Positions 51,665 to 61,610 of a stretch of 64,000 nucleotides of DNA are shown here, piece after piece. Position numbers and translations under genes: made by a program. The DNA comes from Brevibacillus reuszeri (GTDB taxonomy: Bacteria; Bacillota; Bacilli; Brevibacillales; Brevibacillaceae), in contig NZ_LGIQ01000009.1 in assembly GCF_001187725.1 (NCBI RefSeq), positions 213,493 through 277,492 of the forward strand, written 5' to 3'. Below the pieces are notes generated by a model, which worked only from the letters and a program-made list of their open reading frames with translations, was not told the DNA's origin and searched no databases. How positions within the stretch are numbered: position 1 is the stretch's first letter; every line of letters begins with the position of its first letter.

Positions 51665-51681
51665 TTGGCATACTTTTTGCT
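51665..51681 (+). promoter_or_regulatory. Sigma-54 (-24/-12) promoter
   Basis: TTGGCATACTTTTTGCT: GG and GC dinucleotides separated by exactly ten bases, close to the TTGGCAC-N5-TTGCA consensus, 69 bases before the E1alpha start. SigL/RpoN use is consistent with the divergent AAA+ activator. Confidence 0.9.
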
Positions 51682-51749
51682 CTATTCATTTTATATGATA
51701 ACAGCCAAATATCATATGGTTTTCATTCAGTTGAAAGCGAGGGATTGTA

Positions 51750-52826
51750 ATGAATGATGGAACAAACATGTATCAAGTGCTTACTCCGGATGGAGAGCTT
51801 CTTGAAAATATAGGCGACAAGCTGGACGCTGCGATGATTGTAAAAATGTACGAGAGTATGGTACTCGTTCGTGCTTTTGACCGCAAATCTGTCCATTTGC
51901 AGCGCCAAGGTCGTATGGGGACGTATGCACCGTTTGAAGGGCAAGAAGCAGCACAAATTGGAAGCGCTTTAGCACTGTCTCCTGGAGACTGGATGTTCCC
52001 AACCTATCGGGACCATGCGGCGGCTATTATCCATGGTCAGTCTTTGTCTCGTGTGTTTTTGTACTGGATGGGCCATATGGAAGGCAGCATTAGTCCACAA
52101 GGGAAAAACATTATGCCGCCGTGTGTACCGATTGCAACACAAATGGTTCATGCAGTTGGTACTGCCTGGGCTAGCAAGCTCAAGCAGGAGAAGCATGTCA
52201 GTCTCGCCTTTTTCGGAGATGGTGCCAGCTCGGAGGGTGATTTCCATGAGGCGCTTAACTTTGCAGGTGTCTTTAAGACGCCAACGATCTTTTTGTGTCA
52301 AAACAACGGATATGCGATTAGCGTTCCATTATCGCAGCAGTCCGCTTCGAAAACGATTGCCCAGCGCGGGGCAGCGTATGACATTCCGGGAATTCGCGTT
52401 GACGGGAACGATGTGTTTGCAGTCTGGTTGACGATGAAAGCAGCGATTGAGCGAGGAGATTCAGGACTTGGTCCTACGTTGATTGAAGCGGTGACCTATC
52501 GTTATGGAGCGCATACGACTGCCGATGACCCAACGAAATACCGCGACCAGCACAATCTGGCAGAAGAGTGGAGAACCAAGCGTGACCCCATTGATCGCCT
52601 GCGCAAATATATGGAAAAGCACGGCCTGTGGAATGAAATGAGAGAAGCCGCTCTGAACAAGAAGGTAGCCGATCAGATCGAAAAAGCACTGATTGAAGCA
52701 GAAAGCTATCCGAAGTCCAAACCGTCTGATATGTTCCAGCACGTTTATGCAGAACCGACGTGGATGATCCAGGAACAGGAGCAGGAACTACCGCAGCCAA
52801 AAGGCGAGAGAGGGGTAACAGCATGA
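51750..52826 (+). CDS. 2-oxo acid dehydrogenase E1 component, alpha subunit
   Basis: A 358-residue thiamine diphosphate subunit: FEGQEAAQIGSALALSPGDW, FPTYRDHAAAIIHGQSLS, and the TPP motif FFGDGASSEGDFHEALNFAG ending in QNNGYAISV. The phosphorylation-loop-like YRYGAHTTADDPTKYRD is present. It forms alpha2beta2 E1 with the next product. Sequence type fits branched-chain 2-oxo acid or pyruvate/acetoin dehydrogenases; a PAS-type sigma-54 activator and nearby amino-acid catabolism favour the branched-chain complex. Ribosome site GCGAGGGATTG. Confidence 0.92.
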   Translation: MNDGTNMYQVLTPDGELLENIGDKLDAAMIVKMYESMVLVRAFDRKSVHLQRQGRMGTYAPFEGQEAAQIGSALALSPGDWMFPTYRDHAAAIIHGQSLSRVFLYWMGHMEGSISPQGKNIMPPCVPIATQMVHAVGTAWASKLKQEKHVSLAFFGDGASSEGDFHEALNFAGVFKTPTIFLCQNNGYAISVPLSQQSASKTIAQRGAAYDIPGIRVDGNDVFAVWLTMKAAIERGDSGLGPTLIEAVTYRYGAHTTADDPTKYRDQHNLAEEWRTKRDPIDRLRKYMEKHGLWNEMREAALNKKVADQIEKALIEAESYPKSKPSDMFQHVYAEPTWMIQEQEQELPQPKGERGVTA

Positions 52827-53806
52827 GCAGAAAATTAACGATCATCCAAGCCATTACGGAAGCGATGGATCAAAAGATGTCCGAAGATCAGCGTGTCATG
52901 CTGCTTGGCGAGGATATCGGCGTCAATGGCGGTGTATTCCGTGCAACTGACGGTTTGCTTGAAAAATACGGTTCGGATCGAGTAGTCGATACACCACTGG
53001 CCGAAGCAGGTATCATCGGCTCTGCGATTGGTCTTGGGATGAACGGGATGATTCCCATCGTCGAAATTCAGTTTCTCGCTTTTATTTACCCGGGCTTCGA
53101 ACAAATCGTCTCCCATGCAGCGCGAATGAGATATCGTACGCGTGGTCAATATCACGTTCCGATGGTTATTCGTACCCCTTATGGTGCTGGTATTCGTGGA
53201 CCAGAGCTCCACTCCGAGAGCGTGGAAACTTTTTTTGCCCATGTGCCCGGACTGAAGGTAGTGGCACCTAGCTCACCGTATGATGCCAAAGGCTTGCTCA
53301 TATCTGCCATTGAGGACCCGGACCCTGTGGTCTTTTTAGAACCAACGAAAATTTACCGTGCCTTTAAAGAAGAAGTGCCTGAGGAAATGTATCGGGTACC
53401 GATTGGAAAAGCAAAGGTGATTCGTGAAGGCAGTGACGTATCTATCTTTGCGTGGGGAGCAATGGTGCGCGTAGCCGAGGATGCCGCGAAGCAGTTGGAG
53501 CGTGAGCGCAGCTGGTCATGTGAAGTCGTGGATCTACGCACGATTTATCCACTGGATCGGGATGCGATAGTGAAATCGGTGAAAAAGACAGGTCGCGCGC
53601 TTGTGGTCCATGAAGCACACAAAACAGCAGGCATGGGTGCCGAAATTATTTCCATCATTAACGAGGAAGCGCTGATTTATATGAAAGCTCCTGTAAAACG
53701 GATTGCTGGTTTTGATGTACCTGTACCACAATTCTCGATTGAGGACGATTATTTGCCGACGAGCGAACGAGTAAAACAAGGGATCGCTCAGACCATTCAA
53801 TTCTAG
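52823..53806 (+). CDS. 2-oxo acid dehydrogenase E1 component, beta subunit
   Basis: A 327-residue transketolase-like subunit: IQAITEAMDQKMSEDQRVML, LGEDIGVNGGVFRATDGL, DTPLAEAGIIGSAIGLGMNG, PIVEIQFLAFIYPGFEQIVS and the C-terminal VVHEAHKTAGMGAEIISIIN. The ATG overlaps the E1alpha TGA by four bases, and the residues upstream in this frame belong to the E1alpha overlap. Completes the E1 active site with the alpha subunit. Confidence 0.93.
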   Translation: MSRKLTIIQAITEAMDQKMSEDQRVMLLGEDIGVNGGVFRATDGLLEKYGSDRVVDTPLAEAGIIGSAIGLGMNGMIPIVEIQFLAFIYPGFEQIVSHAARMRYRTRGQYHVPMVIRTPYGAGIRGPELHSESVETFFAHVPGLKVVAPSSPYDAKGLLISAIEDPDPVVFLEPTKIYRAFKEEVPEEMYRVPIGKAKVIREGSDVSIFAWGAMVRVAEDAAKQLERERSWSCEVVDLRTIYPLDRDAIVKSVKKTGRALVVHEAHKTAGMGAEIISIINEEALIYMKAPVKRIAGFDVPVPQFSIEDDYLPTSERVKQGIAQTIQF

Positions 53807-53826
53807 CAAAAGGAGGAGCTTGTCTT

Positions 53827-55089
53827 ATGGTGGAGTTTAAGCTTCCAGATGTGGGAGAAGGCATGCATGAGGGTGAAATTTTGCGCGTGCTTGTGAAAAC
53901 CGGCGAGTTTGTCCAAATGGATCAGCCGATTTTAGAGGTGCAAACCGACAAGGTGAATGCGGAGCTGTCTGCACCGGCTTCAGGTGTGATCACTGAGATT
54001 TTCTATACCGAGGGAGATACGGTTCATGTAGGTACCACCCTGCTAACCATTGACAATGGGACGAAAACAGAGGAGTCGACGACGATATCTGCAAGCGAGG
54101 ATGTCAAACAGATTGAGAGGAAAGAAGAAGAGCCAGTAGCTCCTGCACCTGCAGGGCAGGCGATCAAGCGTGTACTGGCGACGCCGTTTGTCCGGCAAAT
54201 GGCGAGAGAGATGAAAATCGACATCGAGCATGTACAGGGAACCGGTCCGATCGGGCGAGTAACAGAAGAAGATTTACGCCGTTTTACGCAAGGAGCGAAT
54301 GCGAAACCGTCAAAGAGTACGATCGCAGAGCAACCGGTGCAGACTGCTCATTCACCTGTGAAGTCATCTTTGCCGACCAATCAGAACAGAGAAGAGCGTA
54401 TCGTGTTAAAAGGCATCCGTAAAAAGATTGCAGAGCATATGGTGAAATCCGTCACGACGATTCCACACGTCACATCTGTTGATGAGTTTGAAATGGATGA
54501 GTTGAAGGCCGTACGGGAGAGAGTGAAGCCATTCGCTGAGAAAAAAGGCGTCAAGCTGACCTTCCTGCCATTTTTCATCAAAGCGTTGGTACTTGCCTTG
54601 AGAGAATTCCCTATGCTTAATTCTTCCCTCGATGAAGAGACAAACGAAATTGTATTGAAGCATTATTATCATATTGGCATCGCAACAGATACACCCCAAG
54701 GCTTAATCGTTCCTGTTATCAAGGATGTGGATCAAAAATCCATTTTTGAGCTTGCCAGGGAGATTAGCAGCCTGGCACAGCTGGCGCGGGATGGAAAGCT
54801 CACCATGGATCAGATCACGGGTGGTACCTTTACGATTAGCAACGTGGGGGCAATCGGCGGATTACAGGCGACACCAATTATTAACCATCCTGAAGCAGCA
54901 ATTCTCAGCCTTCATAAAATGGAGAAGCGTTGGGTTGTTCGAGAAGATGAGGGAGTAATCCGCTGGATGATGAACACGTCATTATCGTTCGACCATCGCT
55001 TGATTGACGGAGTGACAGCTGTGAAATTTACCAATCGGATCAAGGAACTGATCGAGGAACCGAATCTGTTGTTTGCGGAGATGATATAG
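53827..55089 (+). CDS. Dihydrolipoyl acyltransferase (E2) of 2-oxo acid dehydrogenase
   Basis: A 420-residue E2. One lipoyl domain (residues 1-78, with the lipoyl Lys in VQTDKVNAE), a linker, a peripheral-subunit-binding domain (ATPFVRQMAREMKIDIEHVQ, GTGPIGRVTEEDL, about 115-155), an Ala/Pro-type linker and a catalytic acyltransferase domain (about 190-420) ending with SFDHRLIDGVTAVKFTNRI, which holds the catalytic His and DG motif. GGAGG lies before the ATG. Twenty bases after E1beta. Confidence 0.94.
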   Translation: MVEFKLPDVGEGMHEGEILRVLVKTGEFVQMDQPILEVQTDKVNAELSAPASGVITEIFYTEGDTVHVGTTLLTIDNGTKTEESTTISASEDVKQIERKEEEPVAPAPAGQAIKRVLATPFVRQMAREMKIDIEHVQGTGPIGRVTEEDLRRFTQGANAKPSKSTIAEQPVQTAHSPVKSSLPTNQNREERIVLKGIRKKIAEHMVKSVTTIPHVTSVDEFEMDELKAVRERVKPFAEKKGVKLTFLPFFIKALVLALREFPMLNSSLDEETNEIVLKHYYHIGIATDTPQGLIVPVIKDVDQKSIFELAREISSLAQLARDGKLTMDQITGGTFTISNVGAIGGLQATPIINHPEAAILSLHKMEKRWVVREDEGVIRWMMNTSLSFDHRLIDGVTAVKFTNRIKELIEEPNLLFAEMI

Positions 55090-56517
55090 ATGGTAGTAGG
55101 GGAAGTAGCGGTAGAAACTGACGTAGTTGTGATTGGGGGAGGCCCTGGTGGCTATGCTGCAGCGATTCGATTAGGCCAATTGGGGAAATCGGTCGTTCTG
55201 ATTGAAAAAGAAGAGCTTGGCGGCGTTTGTCTAAATAAAGGCTGCATCCCTTCCAAGGCATTCATCCATGCTGCTGGCGAATTCCACAAGCTCTCTGCTG
55301 TTTCCAAAATGGGGATACGCTTGCCACAAGGTCGTGTCTCGTTTCACATGAATGAGTGGCAAGGCTGGAAATCGTCCGTCATCTCACAATTAAACAAAGG
55401 TGTCAGTCATCTTTGTGAGGCAAACGGAGTGACAGTGGTTAAAGGAACCGCTACCTTTTTGTCAGAAGATCGCATCGGTGTAGAGACTGGACGGGATTTT
55501 GAGACCTACAAGTTTGCCCAAGCGATAATTGCCAGCGGCTCACGGCCATTTATCCCTGGTTTCCTGGAACGGGATGGCATTCATATTCTTGATTCTAGTG
55601 ATATCCTACAGCTCGAAGAAGTTCCTGAGAATTTGGCGATCATCGGTGGAGGCTATATCGGGATGGAAATGGGCATGGCGCTTGCCAAGCTCGGAGTAAA
55701 TGTCACCATTATCGAGGCTGCTGAGCGGATTTTGCCGCAAATTGGCGCTGCTTTTTCCAAAGAAATTCAAAAGCAAGCCAAGAAACTTGGAATGACTATC
55801 AAAACTTCTACCAGAGTGGAGTCCGCTACAGTCGCAGACGGTCATGTAGAGCTGAAGATAACTTCTGAAAAGGATGGCGAAGAACGGCTTATTCAAGACA
55901 AGGTATTGGTCACGATCGGACGTGTGCCGAATACGGGTATGATTGGGCTGGAGCAAGCGAAGGTACAGACAGATGAACGGGGCTACATCCCTGTTGATCA
56001 AGCATGTCGAACAAATCAGCCGCATATCTATGCGATTGGCGATGTGACTCCAGGGGTGGCGCTAGCGCATCGGGCAGCCAAGCAAGGTGTCGTAGCGGCT
56101 GAAGTCATTGGTGGTTTGCCAAGTGCGAATGATTCTGATTTGGTTCCCTATGTGATTTTTACAGAACCACAGGTAGCAGGAGTCGGATTGACAAAAGAAG
56201 AGGCTGAGCGGCACGGATATACGGTGAAATCCGCCACATTTCCTTATGCAGCAAATGGCAGGGCACTCGCAACCGATGAGGGCAATGGCTTTGCAGAGGT
56301 AATCGTAGATGCAGAAAGTCATCTGCTTTTAGGCATGCATGTCATTGGAGCTGAGGCATCAAACTTGATTGGAGAAGGCGTGCTCGCGTTGGAATTGTCA
56401 GCTCGGGCAGAGGATCTTGCTATGACGATGCACCCCCATCCTACACTGAGCGAGGTTTGGATGGAGGCTGCGGCATGCGTACTCGGACATGCTATTCATG
56501 TGGTGAATAAGAAATAA
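55090..56517 (+). CDS. Dihydrolipoamide dehydrogenase (E3)
   Basis: A 475-residue flavoprotein: FAD motif VIGGGPGGYAAAIRLGQLG, redox disulfide GGVCLNKGCIPSKAF, NAD motif AIIGGGYIGMEMGMALAKLG, YAIGDVTPGVALAHRA and the C-terminal MHPHPTLSEVWMEAA with the catalytic His-Glu pair. It reoxidises the lipoyl group of E2. The ATG directly follows the E2 stop, so all four subunits are co-transcribed. Confidence 0.95.
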   Translation: MVVGEVAVETDVVVIGGGPGGYAAAIRLGQLGKSVVLIEKEELGGVCLNKGCIPSKAFIHAAGEFHKLSAVSKMGIRLPQGRVSFHMNEWQGWKSSVISQLNKGVSHLCEANGVTVVKGTATFLSEDRIGVETGRDFETYKFAQAIIASGSRPFIPGFLERDGIHILDSSDILQLEEVPENLAIIGGGYIGMEMGMALAKLGVNVTIIEAAERILPQIGAAFSKEIQKQAKKLGMTIKTSTRVESATVADGHVELKITSEKDGEERLIQDKVLVTIGRVPNTGMIGLEQAKVQTDERGYIPVDQACRTNQPHIYAIGDVTPGVALAHRAAKQGVVAAEVIGGLPSANDSDLVPYVIFTEPQVAGVGLTKEEAERHGYTVKSATFPYAANGRALATDEGNGFAEVIVDAESHLLLGMHVIGAEASNLIGEGVLALELSARAEDLAMTMHPHPTLSEVWMEAAACVLGHAIHVVNKK

Positions 56518-56524
56518 GAAAAGA

Positions 56525-56583
56525 AGCCCCGGTGGATCCACTCGAATCTGTAAAAAGCGAGTTGATGCGACTGGGGTTTTGGC
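56525..56583 (+). terminator. Terminator after the dehydrogenase operon
   Basis: AGCCCC (56525-56530) and GGGGTTTT, with an inner CACTCG/CGAGTTG pairing; long branched hairpin followed by TTTT. Confidence 0.65.
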
Positions 56584-56737
56584 ATTTCGCAAAAACACTT
56601 TCATCATGCACAGATGAAACGAATAAAAGGACAACCGGGTCAAAGTACAGACGCGTCACCGCATGCGTTTGCGCAGTTGAAAGCGGGATAGTACTATCAG
56701 ATTATTCAAATAGATAGCGTTTTCAGGAGTGATCCAA

Positions 56738-56962
56738 TTGGGAAACAAAATCCGTTTTTGTCCGTGCAATCAACTGACTTGTGCATCCGAAATGAAAGAA
56801 ATGCTAAGGAGTAGGCCAGATACAGTCGTGGAAGATCATAAATGCCTGAATTTCTGTGGTCAATGTCTGGTAGAGGGATTTGCTTTGGTGAATGGAAGGA
56901 ATATCACGGGGTGCACAGAGCAAGAGCTGATGAACAACATTTTCCATTACTTGGGGGAATGA
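56738..56962 (+). CDS. YuzB-like small protein (DUF1450)
   Basis: A 74-residue Cys-rich protein of the DUF1450/YuzB family: RFCPCNQLTCASEMKEML, CLNFCGQCLVEGFALVNG. Five to six cysteines are placed as in that family. TTG 56738 is preferred because CAGGAG lies 8 bases upstream; GTG 56729 overlaps the site. Function unknown, possibly redox or metal related. Confidence 0.75.
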   Translation: MGNKIRFCPCNQLTCASEMKEMLRSRPDTVVEDHKCLNFCGQCLVEGFALVNGRNITGCTEQELMNNIFHYLGE

Positions 56963-57098
56963 CCGCTCGTACAAAGGGAATGCCTATTGCATGACGAATC
57001 TATTTCATGATGCATGATGTTTTCGGAGTTTTCTAATGCCTTTTTATTCGCAGGATGCCTTATCTATTTCCAAAAAGCGCATCCGAGGAGGAGTATTC

Positions 57099-58361
57099 GT
57101 GTTACGTTCCTTTATAGAGGTTTGGCCTGATTCTCACTTTCCGATTCAGAATCTTCCGTACGGTGTCTTCCGTCCGAAACGTGGTGGTGAAGGCAGAGTC
57201 GGTGTTGCGATTGGTGAATACATACTTGATTTATCCGTTATCGATGATGCTGGTCTTCTTGCGGACACAGCAGCTGGAGGGAAAGGAATCTTTCATCAGT
57301 CCTCCCTGAATGCATTCATGGCGCTTGGAAAATCGACATGGACTGAGGTGCGTCGTAGGCTCCAGCAATTGCTGAGCGCTGATGAACCAACCTTGCGCGA
57401 TCATGTGAAGCTGAGAGAGGCTGCGTTATTGCGTCAAACAGACGTCCAGATGTTACTGCCAGCACAGATCGGTGACTACACGGACTTTTACGCGTCCAAA
57501 GAGCATGCGACGAACGTAGGAATCATGTTTCGGGGCAAAGAGAACGCCCTGATGCCGAACTGGACTCACTTGCCTGTAGGGTATCACGGACGGGCGAGCT
57601 CTGTCGTGCTGAGCGGAACAGATGTGCGTCGGCCAAAAGGGCAAATGAAAGCACCAGATGAGGCCATCCCTCATTTTGGAGCATGTCGGCAATTGGATTT
57701 TGAATTGGAGATGGGATGGTTTATTGGCCCTGGAAATCCGAGAGAAGAACCGATCTCTGTTAAAAATGCAGAGGACCACATCTTTGGTCTTGTTCTCGTA
57801 AACGATTGGAGCGCGCGCGATATTCAATCGTGGGAATACCAGCCGCTTGGACCATTTTTGGCAAAAAACTTCGCGACCTCCATCTCGCCATGGGTCGTTC
57901 CGCTTGCGGCATTGGAACCGTTTCGTGTGGCGGGACCGAGGCAAGAGCCAGAGCCGTTGCCATATTTACAGACGCCAGACAAAGCCGCGTTTGATATTCG
58001 GTTGGAGGTACACTTGCGCGGATCACGTATGGAAGAGCCAGAGCGCATTGCGACGAGTAACTTCCGCCATTTGTACTGGAGCATGTCCCAACAAATCGCT
58101 CATCATACGGTGACTGGATGCAATTTGCGGCCTGGCGATTTATTGGCATCGGGAACGATCAGTGGACCCGAAAAAGAAAGCCGTGGCTGCATGCTGGAGC
58201 TGGGTTGGCGCGGAACAGAGCCGATTGAGCTTGGAAAGGGAGAAAAACGAGCGTGGCTTGAGGATGGCGATCAAGTCGTGATGACGGGCTGGTGCCAAGG
58301 AGATGGGTACCGGATCGGTTTTGGAGAAGTGACGGGCTGCGTTATGCCTGCTTTGGACTAG
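57099..58361 (+). CDS. Fumarylacetoacetase
   Basis: A 420-residue enzyme that cleaves fumarylacetoacetate to fumarate and acetoacetate, the last step of tyrosine degradation. The N-terminal SH3-like domain (about 1-115) is followed by the FAH barrel: [73 protein letters not shown] and [18 protein letters not shown], including the metal-binding Asp/Glu residues. GTG 57099 has GAGGAGG at 7 bases; the in-frame ATG 57036 is unsupported. No homogentisate dioxygenase gene is nearby. Confidence 0.95.
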   Translation: MLRSFIEVWPDSHFPIQNLPYGVFRPKRGGEGRVGVAIGEYILDLSVIDDAGLLADTAAGGKGIFHQSSLNAFMALGKSTWTEVRRRLQQLLSADEPTLRDHVKLREAALLRQTDVQMLLPAQIGDYTDFYASKEHATNVGIMFRGKENALMPNWTHLPVGYHGRASSVVLSGTDVRRPKGQMKAPDEAIPHFGACRQLDFELEMGWFIGPGNPREEPISVKNAEDHIFGLVLVNDWSARDIQSWEYQPLGPFLAKNFATSISPWVVPLAALEPFRVAGPRQEPEPLPYLQTPDKAAFDIRLEVHLRGSRMEEPERIATSNFRHLYWSMSQQIAHHTVTGCNLRPGDLLASGTISGPEKESRGCMLELGWRGTEPIELGKGEKRAWLEDGDQVVMTGWCQGDGYRIGFGEVTGCVMPALD

Positions 58362-58385
58362 CAGGGATTTTTGAAACGGAACACA

Positions 58386-58422
58386 GAAAAAGAGGGTATC
58401 CATAGTGGATGCCCTCTTTTTC
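58386..58422. terminator. Bidirectional terminator
   Basis: AAAAAGAGGG-t-ATCC, loop atagt, GGAT-g-CCCTCTTTTT between fumarylacetoacetase and the minus-strand VOC gene. Confidence 0.9.
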
Positions 58423-58431
58423 ATGGTAATT

Positions 58432-58860
58432 TTATTGGCTGCACTCGCCGGGTTCGTAGTTAAACTGCCATTCGATGCCGAATTTATCGATTAAACTCCC
58501 ATAGCATTTGCTCCAGAAGGTTTCCTGTAGCTCCAACCGTACTTGCGCGCCTTCTTTTAGCTTGTGAAAAGCGGATTCGATCTCCTCCCGATTCGCACTA
58601 ACCATTGCGAGGCTGAAATTGTTTCCTGTTTGAAAAGGCATGCCAGGAAACGTATCGGAAAACATGACCGGACTCCCACTGATCGTCAAGCGAGTATGCA
58701 TGATGAGGTCCTTCGCTTCTTCTGGGAGAGCAAAATTCGGATCGGGTGGTGTATCACCAAATCGCATCATCTGCGGAATGTCAGTACCGAAAACATTCGC
58801 ATAATACTCTACTGCTTCCCGACAATTCCCGTTAAAGCTAAGATATACATTTACTGCCAT
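58432..58860 (-). CDS. VOC-superfamily protein (PhnB-like)
   Basis: A 142-residue PhnB-type vicinal-oxygen-chelate protein: YLSFNGNCREAVEYYANVFG, MMRFGDTPPD, MHTRLTISGSPVMFSDTFPG, NNFSLAMVSANREEIESAFH and the terminal WSKCYGSLIDKFGIEWQFNY. The family includes dioxygenase-like and DNA-modification-unrelated binders; no activity can be assigned. ATG 58860 is preferred over 58938 because AAAGGA lies 9 bases before it. Confidence 0.9.
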   Translation of the reverse strand: MAVNVYLSFNGNCREAVEYYANVFGTDIPQMMRFGDTPPDPNFALPEEAKDLIMHTRLTISGSPVMFSDTFPGMPFQTGNNFSLAMVSANREEIESAFHKLKEGAQVRLELQETFWSKCYGSLIDKFGIEWQFNYEPGECSQ

Positions 58861-59028
58861 TCGTTTCATTCCTTTGTTTTTCGAATTTGTTGAAAGTCGC
58901 CCCGATGACGTCTCTAGCTTGTAGCGAATCTCAGGCAAATATACCTAAGAATGCGAAATAGGCAGAAGGGATTAGGCGACGGATGTGGAAGAGTATTGGC
59001 TAGATCATCCCTGATCGGAGGAATCTAA

Positions 59029-59445
59029 ATGACCACAGAAAAGCCCGTTGGATTAACGGCAAGCGTAGGCTACCAGATTGGCGTGAGAAGAACCATTCCA
59101 GTCGAGACGAAGCATGTATGGGACTTCTTTTTATCACCGGAAGGCTTGTCTATCTGGCTCGGAGACATTCAGCATCTCCCCATGCAAAAAGGTCAGTCCT
59201 TCCAGACAAAAGATGGGCGTTCGGGTGAGCTTCGCGTGGTAAAGCCGGGTGGGCACGTGAGAATGAGCTGGAAAAAGGCTGATTGGGAAGAGCCGTCCAC
59301 TCTCCAGGTTCGCTTTTTGACACCGAGCCCTGAAAAAACGACGATCAGTTTTCATCAGGAAAAGCTGGCTGATGCGGATACAAGAGAAGAAATGAAGGAG
59401 CATTGGGAGCAGGCTTTGGCGAAGATTGAGGCTGCTCTTCGCTGA
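59029..59445 (+). CDS. SRPBCC (AHSA1-like) domain protein
   Basis: A 138-residue START-like fold protein: VRRTIPVETKHVWDFFLSPE, GLSIWLGDIQHLPMQKGQSF, KPGGHVRMSWKKADWEEPST and MKEHWEQALAKIEAALR at the end. It belongs to the activator-of-Hsp90/SRPBCC group found in many small Bacillus proteins of unknown ligand. ATG follows GGAGGAATCTAA. Confidence 0.87.
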   Translation: MTTEKPVGLTASVGYQIGVRRTIPVETKHVWDFFLSPEGLSIWLGDIQHLPMQKGQSFQTKDGRSGELRVVKPGGHVRMSWKKADWEEPSTLQVRFLTPSPEKTTISFHQEKLADADTREEMKEHWEQALAKIEAALR

Positions 59446-59663
59446 GATATGCCATTTGCAAGACGCTGCTTTGCTTATGCTGGCAAACGAATTACACACT
59501 TTACCGGGCCTGACTGAATGGTTAGGTCCTTTTTTATGCCAAAACGCAGAGCTCATTTTGCCGTTGACTTTACCCTTAGGGGAAGGCGCATAGTTGAAGG
59601 GAACAAAGCGACGATCATAATGCTTCGAGACTTTATAAAAAGTAGAGGAATGGAGGCGAGCCA

Positions 59664-60488
59664 TTGCTATCAATTGGCGAATTTTCGAAGATATGCGAAG
59701 TATCTACAAAAACGCTTCGCTATTATGAGGAAATGGGATTACTGCCACCTGTGGAGATTAATCCTGAAAGTGGTTATCGGTATTATTCCATCGAGCAGTT
59801 AAAATCGATGCTCTATATTAATCGATTGAAATCGTATCATTTTTCGCTGGATGAAATCAAAGCCATACGGGATGCAGAGGACGATCAACCAGAAGAGAAG
59901 CTTTATGCTGTACTTACTCGCAAACGAAGGGAAATACAGGAGAAGCTGAATGCTCTGGAATATACCCTCAAGCAAATGAATTGTGATCTTCTTCAATTGG
60001 AAAAGGGCATTCCGATTATGTCCTACCTTGACGATATAGATGTGCAGCTTGTGGAAACGAAGCCAATGACGATCCTGTACGCGCGTAAGCAGATGAGCAG
60101 AAATGACTATGCAGCAGGCTATGGAATGTATTTTAGCAGTCTGTATGAAAAGGTAGCGAAGGAAAGACTCACTTTGCTAGGGACACCCATGACGATTTAC
60201 CACAGTGCTGAATACAATCCTGACAGAAATGATACAGAGTTTGCCATCCCAATCCGTGAAGCGGTAAAAGGAACAAGAGATTTGCCCGGTTGCCTTTGTG
60301 CTAGGTCTGTTTGCAAGGGGGCCTATTCCGATTTGACATCGATTTACGCCAGGTTGAGGGAGTGGATCGAAAAAGAAGGATACGAAATGGTAAAGTCGCC
60401 ATATGAAGTGTATGTAACCGACCCTAATCTATCGAAAGCATCCGAAGACATGATTACCGAGGTTTACTTTCCGATCAAGAAAAAATAG
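59664..60488 (+). CDS. MerR-family regulator with GyrI-like effector domain
   Basis: A 274-residue regulator. The N-terminal MerR HTH is LSIGEFSKICEVSTKTLRYY, EEMGLLPPVEINPESGYRYY; a coiled-coil dimer helix follows (residues about 80-125), then a GyrI/BmrR-like effector-binding domain from 135 onward. It resembles BmrR-type multidrug-sensing activators. TTG 59664 has GGAGG at 7-8 bases. Overlap-free but only 73 bases before the serine hydrolase gene, which it may control. Confidence 0.9.
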   Translation: MLSIGEFSKICEVSTKTLRYYEEMGLLPPVEINPESGYRYYSIEQLKSMLYINRLKSYHFSLDEIKAIRDAEDDQPEEKLYAVLTRKRREIQEKLNALEYTLKQMNCDLLQLEKGIPIMSYLDDIDVQLVETKPMTILYARKQMSRNDYAAGYGMYFSSLYEKVAKERLTLLGTPMTIYHSAEYNPDRNDTEFAIPIREAVKGTRDLPGCLCARSVCKGAYSDLTSIYARLREWIEKEGYEMVKSPYEVYVTDPNLSKASEDMITEVYFPIKKK

Positions 60489-60561
60489 GGGTCATGCTTG
60501 CAAAATGCCATTCAAGCTAGCGAGTTAAAACATGAAAGATATTTGGGGAGGGTTCGATTCG

Positions 60562-61584
60562 ATGATAAGTAATTATTTGCCCACTACGGAATGGCCAGCT
60601 ATAGACCCTGCGACCGTGAGAATGGACGCGAAGAAGCTTGCAGAGCTAGAGCCTCTCATAAAATCTGATTATAGTAACATAAACGGCATCGTGGTTGTGC
60701 GGCATGGCTATCTCGCTTATGAAAAGTATTTTAACAATTATGGATCGGATGACACTCACCATGTGGCGTCTGTCACGAAAAGTGTTCTGTCTGCACTAGT
60801 AGGCATTGCGATAGAAGCTGGGTATATAAACGATGTCAATCAGAAGGTGCTGGATTTCTTCCCCGAATATGTCCCCAGCGCTGATGACCAACAAAAACGG
60901 GAAATCACGATTCGCCATCTTCTTACGATGACAGCCCCTTATCCATTTGAAGACTGGCAGGAGCCATTGGATCAGCTGTGCATGCAGCCTGATTGGGTCA
61001 AGTACACACTGGATATCTTGGGGAAAAAGGGCAAGATTGGAGCATTTAAGTACTCCACTGCAGGAGCACACTTGCTTTCAGCCATTCTTACACGCAGTAC
61101 AGGCAAAAGCGCTCGGGAATTTGCCAACGAACGCTTATTCAAACCGATCGGCATGCAAGAAATCCCGGATCACGAGATGCAATCCTTTTCATATGATGAT
61201 TTATTCGGGAAGAAGGTGAGAGGGTGGGTGAAAGATCCAAACGGCATTTCCACCGGTGGGTGGGGACTTACCCTGCATCCGCGTGATATGGCACGTTTTG
61301 GCTTGCTCTATTTGAATCACGGTATCTGGGGCACTGAACCGATCATTTCGAATGCATGGATTGAGGAATCAACAAGGATGAATCCTTATCATTACGGCTA
61401 TCTTTGGTGGCTACGTGAAGAAAACGGCATTTTTGCATATTCAGCAATAGGGGATGCAGGCAATGTGATTTGCTGCATTCCAGAAAAAGACCTGGTGGTG
61501 GCTATTTCCTCACAATTTATGATGAATCCTCGCGACAGGTGGGCACTCATTAAGGAACAAATTCTCTCAACAATCCTTGCGTAG
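60562..61584 (+). CDS. Serine hydrolase, class C beta-lactamase family
   Basis: A 340-residue penicillin-binding-protein-like hydrolase: the SxxK nucleophile motif in HVASVTKSVLSALVGIAI (near residue 85), a YSTAGAHLLSAIL loop in place of YxN, and HYGYLWWLREENG. No signal peptide is seen, so it is probably cytosolic and esterase-like. ATG 60562 follows GGGGAGGG at 9 bases; the upstream in-frame start at 60532 is less well supported. A terminator follows at 61611. Confidence 0.88.
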   Translation: MISNYLPTTEWPAIDPATVRMDAKKLAELEPLIKSDYSNINGIVVVRHGYLAYEKYFNNYGSDDTHHVASVTKSVLSALVGIAIEAGYINDVNQKVLDFFPEYVPSADDQQKREITIRHLLTMTAPYPFEDWQEPLDQLCMQPDWVKYTLDILGKKGKIGAFKYSTAGAHLLSAILTRSTGKSAREFANERLFKPIGMQEIPDHEMQSFSYDDLFGKKVRGWVKDPNGISTGGWGLTLHPRDMARFGLLYLNHGIWGTEPIISNAWIEESTRMNPYHYGYLWWLREENGIFAYSAIGDAGNVICCIPEKDLVVAISSQFMMNPRDRWALIKEQILSTILA

Positions 61585-61610
61585 ACAAAAAATTCCCACA
61601 AAAATACAGA

